Assembly (NCBI GenBank): GCA_965214995.1
Contig: CBDCCT010000002.1
Span: forward strand, 1,364,001 to 1,428,000
DNA: 64,000 nucleotides
DNA from: CBDCCT01 sp965214995
Lineage (GTDB): Bacteria > Deinococcota > Deinococci > Deinococcales > Trueperaceae
Reading direction: 5' to 3'
Under the pieces are notes generated by a model. That model did not search any database, was not told the origin of the DNA, and saw nothing but the letters and a program-made list of their open reading frames with translations. The position numbers and the translations under genes are program-made. The number at the start of each line of letters is the position of its first letter. Position 1 is the first letter of the stretch. This document shows, one piece after another, positions 24,295 to 32,624 of this stretch.

Positions 24295-25305
24295 ATGACG
24301 CGAGAGGCTCGAGAAGACGCAGCCAACGAAGACGCAACCGGCCGCGCGGCGCAAAGCGCGTTGCCCGGAGAATCTGGTCGTTTCGTGGTCCTCACGGGCT
24401 TGAGCGGCGCGGGCAAGACCACGGCGCTCCACGCGCTCGAAGACCTGGGCTACTTCACGGTCGACAACCTGCCCCCCGCCCTCTGGCCCGAGCTTGTCGC
24501 CTCGCTACGGCGGGAGGGACAGACGCGCGTGGTCGTCGGGGTGGACGTGCGGGGTCGGGCATTTTTGAGCGGCGTGGAGGACGCGCTGCGGGCGCTTCAA
24601 GACGCAGGCATAAGGCCGGAGATTATTTTTCTCGAGGCTTCCGACGACGTGCTGGTGGGGCGCTACAACCTGACCCGGCGCACGCATCCGTTGGGCGACG
24701 CACCCCTGTCCGAAGACATCACCAGCGAACGGCAAACGTTAGGGCCTCTGCGCGCCCTCGCCGACATGGTTTTAGACACCTCCGCCTTTTCCGCCCGGCG
24801 GCTCACCGACGAGCTGCGCGAGCGCTACGGGGGCGAGAGACGCTTTCACCTGCGGCTCGTGTCGTTCGGTTTCAAGAGGGGCGTGCCCATCGACGCGGAC
24901 AACGTATTCGACCTCCGGACGCTGCCCAACCCCTTTTACGACCCCGCGCTTCGGCCCCTGGACGGTCGAGACGCGGCGGTGCAGGCGCATGTGTTCTCGC
25001 CCGAGGGGCTGGCCTTTTACAGCGAGCTGCGCAATTTTGTCAAGTTTTTAACCCTGGGGGCCAGGAACGCGGGACGAGGGAGTTACACCGTCGCGGTCGG
25101 CTGCACGGGCGGTCAGCACCGCTCGGTGGCGGTGGTCGAGCGCCTGCACCGCGACCTAGCCGAGACCTTTGCCACCCACACCGACCACCGCGATGTTGAC
25201 GAGGCGCTGGCGGAGCATGGGGCGGAACACGGGGCGGTCAAGCCTGAGACAAAAGCTCAGCAAAACGGGTTAATCGAGAACGCCACGCCGGGGCGGGAGG
25301 CGTGA
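24295..25305 (+). CDS. rapZ: RapZ/YvcJ family nucleotide-binding protein
   Basis: A protein of about 336 residues with the RapZ layout. The N-terminal Walker A kinase-like domain has VLTGLSGAGKTTALHALEDLGYFTVDNLPP and the LEASDDVLVGRYNLTRRTHPL motif. The C-terminal domain has VSFGFKRGVPIDADNVFDLRTLPNP and the highly conserved VAVGCTGGQHRSVAVVERL. RapZ binds GlmZ/GlmY RNA and controls glucosamine-6-phosphate synthesis in enterics; elsewhere its role is less clear, and it usually pairs with yvcK, as here. The ATG at 24295 is preferred over GTG 24286 because TACGGT ends 7 nt before it. It ends with a GTGA overlap with yvcK. The last 35 residues are a poorly conserved charged tail. Confidence 0.94.
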   Translation: MTREAREDAANEDATGRAAQSALPGESGRFVVLTGLSGAGKTTALHALEDLGYFTVDNLPPALWPELVASLRREGQTRVVVGVDVRGRAFLSGVEDALRALQDAGIRPEIIFLEASDDVLVGRYNLTRRTHPLGDAPLSEDITSERQTLGPLRALADMVLDTSAFSARRLTDELRERYGGERRFHLRLVSFGFKRGVPIDADNVFDLRTLPNPFYDPALRPLDGRDAAVQAHVFSPEGLAFYSELRNFVKFLTLGARNAGRGSYTVAVGCTGGQHRSVAVVERLHRDLAETFATHTDHRDVDEALAEHGAEHGAVKPETKAQQNGLIENATPGREA

Positions 25306-26663
25306 AGGTGGCGCACGTGAGCCGCATACGCCACCTACGCAACATGCGCTTTTGGCTCGTGCCCGGCATGGGCGTCAAGCGCCACGTGGGCGTCGCGGTG
25401 CTAGGCGCGTTCCTCGTCGTGGCGGGCCTTGGCGGGCTCCTGTTCTGGGTCTTGCAGGACAACGCTCAAGCGCTGGGAGCACCCGTCGCCACCTTTTTGC
25501 TGAGCCCTACCTGGGAGCACTTTGGGGGCTGGGGTTCGCTTCTAACGGCGCTGGTCGGTCTCGGCGTGGCGGTCGCCGCCCTGGGGAGTCTCAACCGCTC
25601 GCTTTTGGCCCACTGGATGCCCCAGCCCCGCGAGGCCGCCGCGGTGCTCCACCGCCGTTTATCGCTCGCACGGGGGCCGCGCATCGTGGCGTTCGGGGGG
25701 GGCACGGGTTTGTCCAACCTCTTGCGGGGTTTGCGCGAACACTCCTCAAACCTCACCGCGGTGGTGGCGGTCTCGGACGACGGCGGCTCGTCGGGAAGGT
25801 TGCGCGACGCCTTTGGGATGCCCGCGCCCGGCGACTTGAGCGACTGTCTGGCCGCCTTGTCAGACCACGAATCGCAGGTGAGCCGGCTCCTCGAGTACCG
25901 CTTCGAGCGCGGCGGCGAGCTCGCCGGGCACACCTTTGGGAATCTCATCATCACCACCTTAACCGAGGTCGAGGGCGACTTCGCCGAGGCCATCCGCGCG
26001 CTCAACCGGCTCCTAAACCTTACCGGCACCGTCTACCCGATGACCGCCGAGCCGGTGAGCTTACGCGTCGTCAAGCGCTCGGGCGAGGAGGTCGCGGGCG
26101 AGAGCCGCGTCCGCGAGGTGGGAGGCGCGAGCCAGCGCGTGCGGCTCGAGCCCCCCCGCCCCGCCGCCCTGCGCGAAATTTTGCGCGCGGTGGCCGACGC
26201 CGACCTCGTCGTGCTGGGCCCCGGCAGCCTCTTTACGAGCACGCTGCCCCCCCTGCTCGTCCCCGAGACGCGGCGCGCGCTCCTCCGCACGGAGGCCCCG
26301 CTCGTCTACGTCTGCAACATCATGACCGAGGCGGGCGAGACGGACGGCTTTAGCGCCTGGGACCATATCGAGCATCTGCGCGCTCACCTGGGCCGCTACC
26401 CCGACTGGGTCGTCGTCAACGCACGCCCGGTGGACGAGGCGCGGCGGGCGCGCTACCGGGAGGAGGGCGCGGAGGTCGTCGCGTGGGACGAGGAATTCTT
26501 CGCGCGGGCGGGCGTCAAGGTCGCGCATTTAGACCTCTTAAGCGACGGCCCGCACGCCCAGCACGACTCCGCCGAACTCGCCCGCTGGCTCGTCCGCTGC
26601 GCCCAGACCGCTCACACCCAAACCCGAACCCGCGCCCGAACCGACAGCCTGGAGACCGCATGA
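25302..26663 (+). CDS. yvcK: YvcK/CofD-like gluconeogenesis factor with N-terminal membrane segments
   Basis: A 453-residue protein. Two hydrophobic helices (about 28-50 and 75-98) precede the CofD-like domain, which carries IVAFGGGTGLSNLLRGLREHSSNLTAVVAVSDDGGSSGRL, APGDLSDCLAAL, LAGHTFGNLIITTL, VLGPGSLFTSTLPPLLV and YVCNIMTEAGETDGFSAWDHI. YvcK binds UDP-GlcNAc and helps set cell-wall precursor flux; the classical Bacillus form lacks membrane helices. The start is a GTG overlapping the rapZ stop. No whiA gene follows; instead a secreted DOMON-like protein overlaps by ATGA. Confidence 0.92.
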   Translation: MKVAHVSRIRHLRNMRFWLVPGMGVKRHVGVAVLGAFLVVAGLGGLLFWVLQDNAQALGAPVATFLLSPTWEHFGGWGSLLTALVGLGVAVAALGSLNRSLLAHWMPQPREAAAVLHRRLSLARGPRIVAFGGGTGLSNLLRGLREHSSNLTAVVAVSDDGGSSGRLRDAFGMPAPGDLSDCLAALSDHESQVSRLLEYRFERGGELAGHTFGNLIITTLTEVEGDFAEAIRALNRLLNLTGTVYPMTAEPVSLRVVKRSGEEVAGESRVREVGGASQRVRLEPPRPAALREILRAVADADLVVLGPGSLFTSTLPPLLVPETRRALLRTEAPLVYVCNIMTEAGETDGFSAWDHIEHLRAHLGRYPDWVVVNARPVDEARRARYREEGAEVVAWDEEFFARAGVKVAHLDLLSDGPHAQHDSAELARWLVRCAQTAHTQTRTRARTDSLETA

Positions 26664-28027
26664 GCGCCACCCCCTTTTTCAAAGCTCTAGCCACGCTATT
26701 CGTCCTTTCGCTCCCCTTTTCGCCCCTCGCGCGCGGGACCGCGCCCGACCCCGCGGGCGACGCCGTCGGCAACGGCAGCCTGGTTTTGCCGACGGCCCCC
26801 GTCTACCGCAAAAACGCGTTCGACCTGCTCGACGTCACCCTGCAAGACGCGCCCGACTTGGCGCTCGACGTGACGATGGCGAGCCTCGACAACCCCTGGC
26901 GGCTGCCCAACGGCTTCTCGCTCCCCGTTATCGAAATCTATCTGGACACGGACGCCGGTACGGACGAAGGCGCGGGACGAACCGAGCTTCTTCATGGTGA
27001 GGCGGGCTCACGAATGAGCCTGCCCGCGGGCGCGGCCTGGGACTACGCTTTTTATATAACCGGCGACGCCTTTCGGGTTTTCTCGAGCGGGGACGGCGAG
27101 CCCGAAGAGATTACCGGGGACGTTGGCGCGACCCTTGCCGTAGAGGGAAACACGCTCCACCTCGTTACCAACCTACCCCGCCCGGCGCGCGCGGACCTCT
27201 ACGCCGTAGTTGGCTCATACGACCCCCTGACCGAGAGCGGCTGGCGGCCCGTGACCCGTACACCCTCGCCCGGCACGCTCTCGAGCCCCACCCAGGTGGT
27301 GCGCGCCGTCGACGTGCTCGCCGACACCTGGGAGGCGCAAGAGGGGGCCATCAACAGCGGCGCCTTGCCCCGCCCCGCCAGGCGCGCGACCTCCAACGAC
27401 GGCTGGCTCCTCTTGAGCGCCGCGGGTCTTTTGCTGAGTTTCATAGGTATCGGCCTCCGCCTGTGGACGCGCAGGCGGCGCACAAGCCCCACACCTGTAG
27501 AAGCACCCTTGCTGGAAACGCCTATGTGGGTGCCAGAAGACGGGACTGCACCCCAAGAACCCATAATTCAAGAGACTGTACAAGAACCTGCACTTCAAGA
27601 AGCTACTCAAGACACCCTGTCTCGAGAACATGTGCTTCAAGAACATGCACCTGTCCCTGTGAAAGAGCAAGAACCTCCCGCCGCACCTTCTCCGTCACCC
27701 CTTAAGCCCACCGACGGCATCCCCTTGCTCGAGCTCCCCCTCTACACACCGACCATCGTCGGTGCCTCGAGCAACTTGAACGTTAGAAAGCCCCTCGCCG
27801 AAATGCCAGAGGTGCCCGGCACCGAAGCACCTGCTACGCCGGAAGTACCGACACCGCTCGAGGCTGCACCCGCCGCGCCCCCACCACCCCACCGCGACGC
27901 TTCTCACGACCCCCTGAACACCTTTCGCGCGACGCTAAACGACGAGCCGCCCGACAGCGACTGGCTTATTTGGTCCGAGAGCGGTTCAGAGGCTCGTAAC
28001 AGAACCAGGAGAATGAAGAAAGAGTGA
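26660..28027 (+). CDS. Membrane-anchored protein with glucodextranase-type DOMON-like domain
   Basis: A protein of about 455 residues beginning at ATG 26660, which overlaps the yvcK stop (ATGA). It has a signal peptide (1-24). An extracytoplasmic beta domain (about 30-225) resembles the C-terminal binding module of glucodextranases (DPAGDAVGNGSLVLP, then FDLLDVTLQDAPDLALDVTMASLDNPW, FSLPVIEIYLDTDAGTDEGAGRTELLHG, AWDYAFYITGD). A transmembrane helix (about 253-273) and a low-complexity cytoplasmic tail rich in Pro, Glu and Gln, with short EPALQE/HVLQEH repeats, follow. Such modules usually bind starch-like glucans. The tail's codon use is less GC-rich than the rest. Its coupling to rapZ-yvcK is unusual and its job unknown. 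Confidence 0.78.
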   Translation: MSATPFFKALATLFVLSLPFSPLARGTAPDPAGDAVGNGSLVLPTAPVYRKNAFDLLDVTLQDAPDLALDVTMASLDNPWRLPNGFSLPVIEIYLDTDAGTDEGAGRTELLHGEAGSRMSLPAGAAWDYAFYITGDAFRVFSSGDGEPEEITGDVGATLAVEGNTLHLVTNLPRPARADLYAVVGSYDPLTESGWRPVTRTPSPGTLSSPTQVVRAVDVLADTWEAQEGAINSGALPRPARRATSNDGWLLLSAAGLLLSFIGIGLRLWTRRRRTSPTPVEAPLLETPMWVPEDGTAPQEPIIQETVQEPALQEATQDTLSREHVLQEHAPVPVKEQEPPAAPSPSPLKPTDGIPLLELPLYTPTIVGASSNLNVRKPLAEMPEVPGTEAPATPEVPTPLEAAPAAPPPPHRDASHDPLNTFRATLNDEPPDSDWLIWSESGSEARNRTRRMKKE

Positions 28028-28179
28028 AAGCGCGCGTAAAATGGCAGACGGATGAGCGCGTGCGGGTCTCTATACTGTGAGGCGTTGCGTCTCTTTATGA
28101 ATACATCCACATTTGAGGAACGTGGCAAGGAGTATAAAAGAATATAAACACCAGCAGCACAAATGAATGGAGGGTGGGT

Positions 28180-29688
28180 ATGAAAGTCAACAGGTGGACG
28201 GCAAGCGCGCTCGCAACCCTGGCGATGGGCGTCCTTATGCTCATAGGCAGAACGTTCTTTACCGCGCCGCTACCCCCGGAAATGCTTTTCAACTTTACCG
28301 CGCGTTTTCTCGGGGTGCCCTGGGTCTTCAACCTTATCCACAGCCTGCCCGGCGGCGTCGACGCCTACGCCAAATATGTGCTTTTTGGAACCTCGGTCGT
28401 CATCTTTTTGGGGGCGTGGTTTCTTATTGGCGGCTTCTATCCCGTTCTGCAACGTAAACTCGGCGCGTGGGGCGCGGACGCGTTCTACACCGTCGTAAGC
28501 GTTCTTCTCACCGGGCTGGTGCTCCTGCCGATTCAGGGGTTGGGGCTTTTCGGGCTCTCAAATAACAACTTCCAATACCCGCCGCTCGCTTCGGTTCTTT
28601 GGTCGGCCGCGTTCGGGCTCGTTTTTGCCGCCACGCTCCACCTGCTCCACACCCGCCGGGGCCACGTCTACCGTCCCGAGCGCCGCGAGAGCCTGCGCAC
28701 CCTCGCCGTGGGCGCGGCGCTGTTGGGCGGCGCGGCTATCTTCGGGCGCGCGGTGCTCGGCGCGGCGGCGCGGGCGCAGAGCGCGGTGGCGGGGCTTGCT
28801 GAAGCGCTCCTCGCGGCCATCTCGCCCTACATCACGCCCGTCCCGGAGCACTACGTCGTGTCCAAAAACGTCATCAACCCGGACGTGCCCGAGGCGCGTT
28901 GGTCGCTCCAGATTACGGGCATGGTCGACAATCCGCTCACGCTCTCCCTATCGGACCTCCAGGCTTTGGAGACCGTCGAGCGCCCGAGCACGCTCACGTG
29001 CATCTCGAACCCCGTCGGGGGCGACCTTATCGGCAACAGCGTGTGGACCGGGGTACGCTTAAGCACGCTGTTGGAACGTGCGGGCATCCAGGCGGGCGCG
29101 ACCGAACTGATTTTGCGCGCCGCCGACAACTACGCCGATTCCTTCCCCATCGAGGCGGCGATGGCTGACGGCACAATTGTCGCCTTCTTACAAAACGGCG
29201 AGCCCCTAACGCGCGACCACGGCTTTCCGGCTCGAGTGCTCGTCCCCGGCATCTACGGCATGAAGAACGTGAAGTGGGTGACCGAAATCGAACTCGTTAG
29301 CGAGGATTTCCAGGGCTACTGGCAGACGCGCGGCTGGAGCGACACCGCCATCGTGCGCACGATGAGCCGCATTGACACGCCCACGGGGGTGCCTCTGGAT
29401 GACGGCACCGTGGCGGTCGGCGGGGTTGCCTTTGCGGGGCTCCGGGGTGTCCAGGGCGTTGAAGTCTCTGTAGACGGCGGCGACACCTGGCAAGAAGCGC
29501 AGGTCGCGCCCGCGGTGAACGAACTCACCTGGAACCTCTGGGGCTTTTCCTGGGACGCGGAGCCCGGCACCTACGAGGTGCTGGTGCGCGCCATCGACGG
29601 TACCGGCGAGGTGCAGACCGCCGAGCGCGAGCGCCCGCTGCCCGACGGTGCCACGGGCTACCACACCGTGACGGTGCGCGTGGGCTGA
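28180..29688 (+). CDS. Membrane-bound sulfite-oxidase-family molybdoenzyme
   Basis: A protein of about 502 residues. The N-terminal 195 residues hold about five hydrophobic helices (near 8-26, 65-88, 102-122, 136-156, 173-193). The sulfite-oxidase molybdopterin domain (about 220-395) follows: WSLQITGMVDNPLTLSLSDLQAL, TLTCISNPVGGDLIGNSVWTGV with Cys274 as the expected molybdenum ligand, and HGFPARVLVPGIYGMKNVKWVTEIELV. A Mo-cofactor dimerisation-like beta domain ends it (GVEVSVDGGDTWQEA). The ATG at 28180 is preferred since GGAGG lies 7 nt before it. Electron partners and the physiological substrate cannot be told. The active site faces the periplasm by topology. Confidence 0.88.
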   Translation: MKVNRWTASALATLAMGVLMLIGRTFFTAPLPPEMLFNFTARFLGVPWVFNLIHSLPGGVDAYAKYVLFGTSVVIFLGAWFLIGGFYPVLQRKLGAWGADAFYTVVSVLLTGLVLLPIQGLGLFGLSNNNFQYPPLASVLWSAAFGLVFAATLHLLHTRRGHVYRPERRESLRTLAVGAALLGGAAIFGRAVLGAAARAQSAVAGLAEALLAAISPYITPVPEHYVVSKNVINPDVPEARWSLQITGMVDNPLTLSLSDLQALETVERPSTLTCISNPVGGDLIGNSVWTGVRLSTLLERAGIQAGATELILRAADNYADSFPIEAAMADGTIVAFLQNGEPLTRDHGFPARVLVPGIYGMKNVKWVTEIELVSEDFQGYWQTRGWSDTAIVRTMSRIDTPTGVPLDDGTVAVGGVAFAGLRGVQGVEVSVDGGDTWQEAQVAPAVNELTWNLWGFSWDAEPGTYEVLVRAIDGTGEVQTAERERPLPDGATGYHTVTVRVG

Positions 29689-29706
29689 GTGGCGGAAATT
29701 GTAAAA

Positions 29707-29735
29707 AATGAGGCCGCCTAAAACGCGGCCTCATT
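29707..29735. terminator. Bidirectional intrinsic terminator
   Basis: AATGAGGCCGC (29707-29717) and GCGGCCTCATT (29725-29735) form a perfect 11-bp stem with a 7-nt loop. An A-run (29703-29708) on one side provides a U-tail for minus-strand transcripts; on the plus side the tail is T-rich but interrupted. It separates the convergent molybdoenzyme and repeat-protein genes. Confidence 0.9.
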
Positions 29736-29818
29736 CTCTTGGTTACAACAAAATCTTGGTTGCAACAAACATTTATGCCCTGCTCGAGATGGTCTCTCTT
29801 GGCAAGGGCGTAATAAGG

Positions 29819-30571
29819 TTACTGCCCGCCTGTGGCCTCCTCAAGTTCTTCCAGCACCAAATGCACCGCCACAACCTCACCCGCACGCACCTCAACCTTA
29901 CCCTCGGTCAGGCCGTACCCCTCCGCGGTGGCGGCCACGGAGTAGGGACCGGACTCGAGCTCGCTCAGCGTCAAATTTTCCAAGATGACGTTGCCGATAA
30001 AGTCGCGTAAGTAGCCGTTGGGCCCCGTGACGTTGAGTTCCGCCTCGTCAGGCAGGTTGGTGGTAATCATCAAGCTGCCCGTGCCGTCGGCCTCCTCGAG
30101 CGCCTCATACGCCCCCACCTGGACCTCGCCGTAGGGGGCATAGTCGCCCAGGTCGTAGTCAAAGTCGGAGATGGGCACGAGCCGGATGTCGACAAAGCCC
30201 CGCTCGCCCGCGCGCACCTCGATTTTGCCCTCGGCAAGCTGCATCCCTGTGGCCGTTGCCGCCACCGAGTATTCGCCGGGGGGCAGCTCTTGAAGCACGG
30301 TCTCGCCATCGGTCTCGAGCTCGCCGTCGGCCCTTATCCCGTCCGGCCCCGTGAGGTTGACCCGCGCCCCCTGCCCGCCGGGCGTGGTGGCGACGAGGAC
30401 GAGCGTACCGGAGGCCGCGTCCGCCTCGAGAGCTTCGTAACGTACGACGCCGATTTCACCAAAGGGCACCGTTTGCGTTTCCAGGGCGGACTGCGCGAGG
30501 GTTGCGCCAGAGAATGCGAAAAGGGTCGTGACGAGCGTGGCTAGAGCGAACAGGCCGAAAAAACGAATCAT
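29819..30571 (-). CDS. Secreted protein with two PEGA/carboxypeptidase-regulatory-like repeats
   Basis: A protein of about 250 residues from ATG 30571, chosen because AGGAAGGG lies 7-8 nt upstream and a signal peptide starts there (MIRFFGLFALATLVTTLFAF, cleaved after ATLAQS). The mature part contains two tandem homologous beta domains of about 85 residues (near 45-130 and 150-240). They share the pattern GxLxxxTxxP, then NLTGPDG or NVTGPNG, then GxYSVAATAxGxxLxEGKxEVRAGE. They look like PEGA or carboxypeptidase-regulatory-like sandwiches, which often mediate envelope binding. No catalytic residues are seen; function unknown. Confidence 0.78.
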   Translation of the reverse strand: MIRFFGLFALATLVTTLFAFSGATLAQSALETQTVPFGEIGVVRYEALEADAASGTLVLVATTPGGQGARVNLTGPDGIRADGELETDGETVLQELPPGEYSVAATATGMQLAEGKIEVRAGERGFVDIRLVPISDFDYDLGDYAPYGEVQVGAYEALEEADGTGSLMITTNLPDEAELNVTGPNGYLRDFIGNVILENLTLSELESGPYSVAATAEGYGLTEGKVEVRAGEVVAVHLVLEELEEATGGQ

Positions 30572-30679
30572 AAGTACCCTTCCTAAAGTGTTCACTCAGG
30601 GTATGAGGCCCAAGGAGGCGTTACCGTAAAGCCGCACGCACTGTTGCGGCGCTCGAGAATCGGTTTGAAAACAGCATGA

Positions 30680-30707
30680 GACAGCAAGGGTGGGGACACC
30701 TGCTGTC
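30680..30707 (-). terminator. Hairpin downstream of murA, weak terminator
   Basis: GACAGCA (30680-30686) and TGCTGTC (30701-30707) pair, with an inner GGTG/CACC helix and a 2-nt bulge. On the minus strand it is followed by an interrupted T-rich stretch. It lies 39 bp past the murA stop. Confidence 0.5.
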
Positions 30708-30745
30708 GGTTGACTCGAGCCGTTTATCAACCCAAAGCGAAAGGC

Positions 30746-32041
30746 TTAGTCGCCGGGGGCCGCCACCGGCTCCGCCACAGGGTCCGTTGTCAAGGTGACG
30801 CGCCCGCCCAGCGAGCGCAAACGCTCGGCAATCCTCTCGTAACCGCGCTCGATGTATTCCACCCCGGTGATGCTCGAGGTGCCCGAGGCCGCGAGCGCGG
30901 CGACTAGAAGCGCGCCCCCCGCGCGGATGTCGGCGGCGTGCATGGCGGCACCCCGCATCGCGCCGCCTTCTATGGAGAGCGTGCCGTCGCAGAGCCCTAA
31001 GCCTACGCCCATCTTGGTGAGCTCGCTCACGTGGGTAAAGCGGTCGGGGTAAACGTGGTCCGACACGGTGGAGACGCCGGGGATGGTCGCTAAAAAGGCG
31101 CTGAAAGGGGCTTGTAAGTCGGTCGGAATGCCGGGGTACGGGGTGGCGGTCAATTCGGCGGGCTTTAGGGGACCGGAGGCGTCAACCGTCAGCGTGTGAT
31201 GGCCCGTTTCCAGCACCCTGACACCCGTCTCCACGAGTTTGCCAATGACCGCGCGCAGGTGGTCGGGGTTCACGCCCTGCAAGGTGACGCGGCCCCGCGT
31301 GGCGGCGGCGGCGAGCATCAGCGTGCCCGCCTCGATGCGGTCGCTCAGCGGGCGGTAGGTCACGCCGCGAAGTTTTTCTACGCCCCAAATCTCGATGGTT
31401 GAGCTTCCCGCCCCCGAGACCCTGGCACCCATCTGGTTGAGCATGACCGCTAAGTCGGTTACTTCGGGCTCGAGCGCCGCCCCCTCGATGACCACGTGCC
31501 CCGCGCCCAACGCGCTCGCCAAAATCACGTTTTGGGTGCCGCCGACGGTAGGAATCTCGAACACCACCCGCCCCGACAGGGGCCGGGCGCGGCAGGCGTA
31601 AAAGTCCCCGCCGGTCTCGCTCACGATGGCGCCCATGTCGCGGAACGCCTTGATGTGCCGGTCCACCGGGCGCGGCCCAAAGGCGCAGCCCCCCGGCATC
31701 GAGATGCGCGCCTCGCCGCAGCGGCCCAGGAGCGCGCCCATCGCCACAAAGCTCGCGCGCATCTTGCTCACCAAGGCGTAGGGCGCGTTGCAGTCGGTGA
31801 GCTCACGCGCGTGGAGGTGGAGGTCGTGGCCCTCCCAGGCGACCTGGGCGCCGAAGTGCTCGAGCATCTCGCACATGACCCCCACGTCACTCAGCCTCGG
31901 CACGTCCTTTAGGACGACCGGCTCGTCGGTCAGGAGCGCCGCGAGGAGAAGGTAAAGCGCCGAGTTCTTCGCGGTGTGAACGTCGATGGCTCCGGACAAG
32001 GGGCAGCCGCCGGTAATAAGGAGCGTGTCGTGGTGCGTCAT
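30746..32041 (-). CDS. murA: UDP-N-acetylglucosamine 1-carboxyvinyltransferase
   Basis: A 431-residue EPSP-synthase-fold enzyme for the first committed step of peptidoglycan synthesis. AKNSALYLLLAALLTDEP carries the conserved Lys25. The active-site Cys119 lies in MPGGCAFGPRPVDRHIKAF, so it should be fosfomycin-sensitive rather than a Cys-to-Asp variant. TVGGTQNVILA, SDRIEAGTLMLAAA, YPGIPTDLQAPFSAFLA and DIRAGGALLVAALAA follow in order. ATG 32041 is preceded by AGAGGA. It is a monocistronic gene divergent from the small RHH-like gene. Confidence 0.96.
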   Translation of the reverse strand: MTHHDTLLITGGCPLSGAIDVHTAKNSALYLLLAALLTDEPVVLKDVPRLSDVGVMCEMLEHFGAQVAWEGHDLHLHARELTDCNAPYALVSKMRASFVAMGALLGRCGEARISMPGGCAFGPRPVDRHIKAFRDMGAIVSETGGDFYACRARPLSGRVVFEIPTVGGTQNVILASALGAGHVVIEGAALEPEVTDLAVMLNQMGARVSGAGSSTIEIWGVEKLRGVTYRPLSDRIEAGTLMLAAAATRGRVTLQGVNPDHLRAVIGKLVETGVRVLETGHHTLTVDASGPLKPAELTATPYPGIPTDLQAPFSAFLATIPGVSTVSDHVYPDRFTHVSELTKMGVGLGLCDGTLSIEGGAMRGAAMHAADIRAGGALLVAALAASGTSSITGVEYIERGYERIAERLRSLGGRVTLTTDPVAEPVAAPGD

Positions 32042-32377
32042 AGGTTCCTCTGTTCTACGGCAAAAGTCGGCAGGTCTTTGTGCAAGATTCGACAGGGGCG
32101 CGGCGAGTGCATTTTTTCAAACGCGCCTTGGTTCTTGAACACGTCAGTATGTGTCACTTACACAACTTACACACATTTAGTCTACGTGTGTGTTAGAGTG
32201 TTGTCAAGTTCCGGAGTGAGAGGCGCATTTAGCACCCCAGACTTCGGAAGAGGCAAAGCGAGCGTACCAGGTGCGCCCGCGAGGAGGTCCGAAATGAGCA
32301 CAAACGACGTGACGCGCTCAGGATAGCCCGGAGAGTCGAGACGGAAACCGAAACTGTAAGGCCCAGGGAGGCGTGCG
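32042..32377. other. Divergent region between murA and the RHH-like gene
   Basis: About 335 bp. It holds an imperfect dyad CTTACACACA (32166-32175) / TGTGTGTTAG (32187-32196) and a 10-codon plus-strand mini-ORF (32294-32326), with AGGAGGT (32282-32288, within GAGGAGGT) five bases before its ATG. No larger gene is seen. The dyad could be an operator for the RHH-like protein or for murA. Confidence 0.5.
32166..32196. promoter_or_regulatory. Candidate operator dyad between murA and the RHH-like gene
   Basis: Two 10-bp arms match at 9 of 10 positions around an 11-bp AT-rich centre. The arms lie inside a CA/TG-rich stretch where further ACAC words occur upstream. Confidence 0.4.
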
Positions 32378-32584
32378 GTGCCAAAACGCGAGAAGAGCAA
32401 GAGGTTACAAGTCGTCATCACCGAAGAGCAGGATTCTTTGCTCACCAAAACGGCTTACCAGCTTTCCAACCCCGAACGCATCTATTCCAAGTCCGAAGTG
32501 GTGCGCATGGGTATCGAACTGCTCACCCGCGCCGTCGAGGAGGGCAAGCTCGACCCGAAGGTGCTCGAGTCGTTAGAGGAGTGA
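32378..32584 (+). CDS. Small ribbon-helix-helix-like protein
   Basis: A 68-residue protein starting at GTG 32378, with GGGAGG a few bases upstream. It has a basic N-terminus, a beta-strand with alternating pattern (RLQVVITEEQDSLL), and two helices (TAYQLSN and KSEVVRMGIELLTRAVEEG), the topology of Arc/MetJ/CopG-type DNA-binding dimers, then a short acidic tail. It could be a stand-alone repressor or the antitoxin of a lost pair; no toxin gene adjoins it. The family is suggested by pattern only. Confidence 0.6.
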   Translation: MPKREKSKRLQVVITEEQDSLLTKTAYQLSNPERIYSKSEVVRMGIELLTRAVEEGKLDPKVLESLEE

Positions 32585-32624
32585 GCGCCTACAGGTTTCT
32601 ACATTCACCGCGCTTATAAACTGC

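Noticed and set aside
25352..26353. 333-codon plus-strand frame overlapping yvcK
   Set aside because: Arg/Gly/Ala-rich shadow frame; yvcK has clear family motifs in the other frame.
27590..27670. Short repeats (CAAGAAC, TTCAAGAA) as a CRISPR-like array
   Set aside because: They are in-frame low-complexity codons for Gln/Glu-rich repeats in the DOMON-like protein tail, with no regular spacer length.
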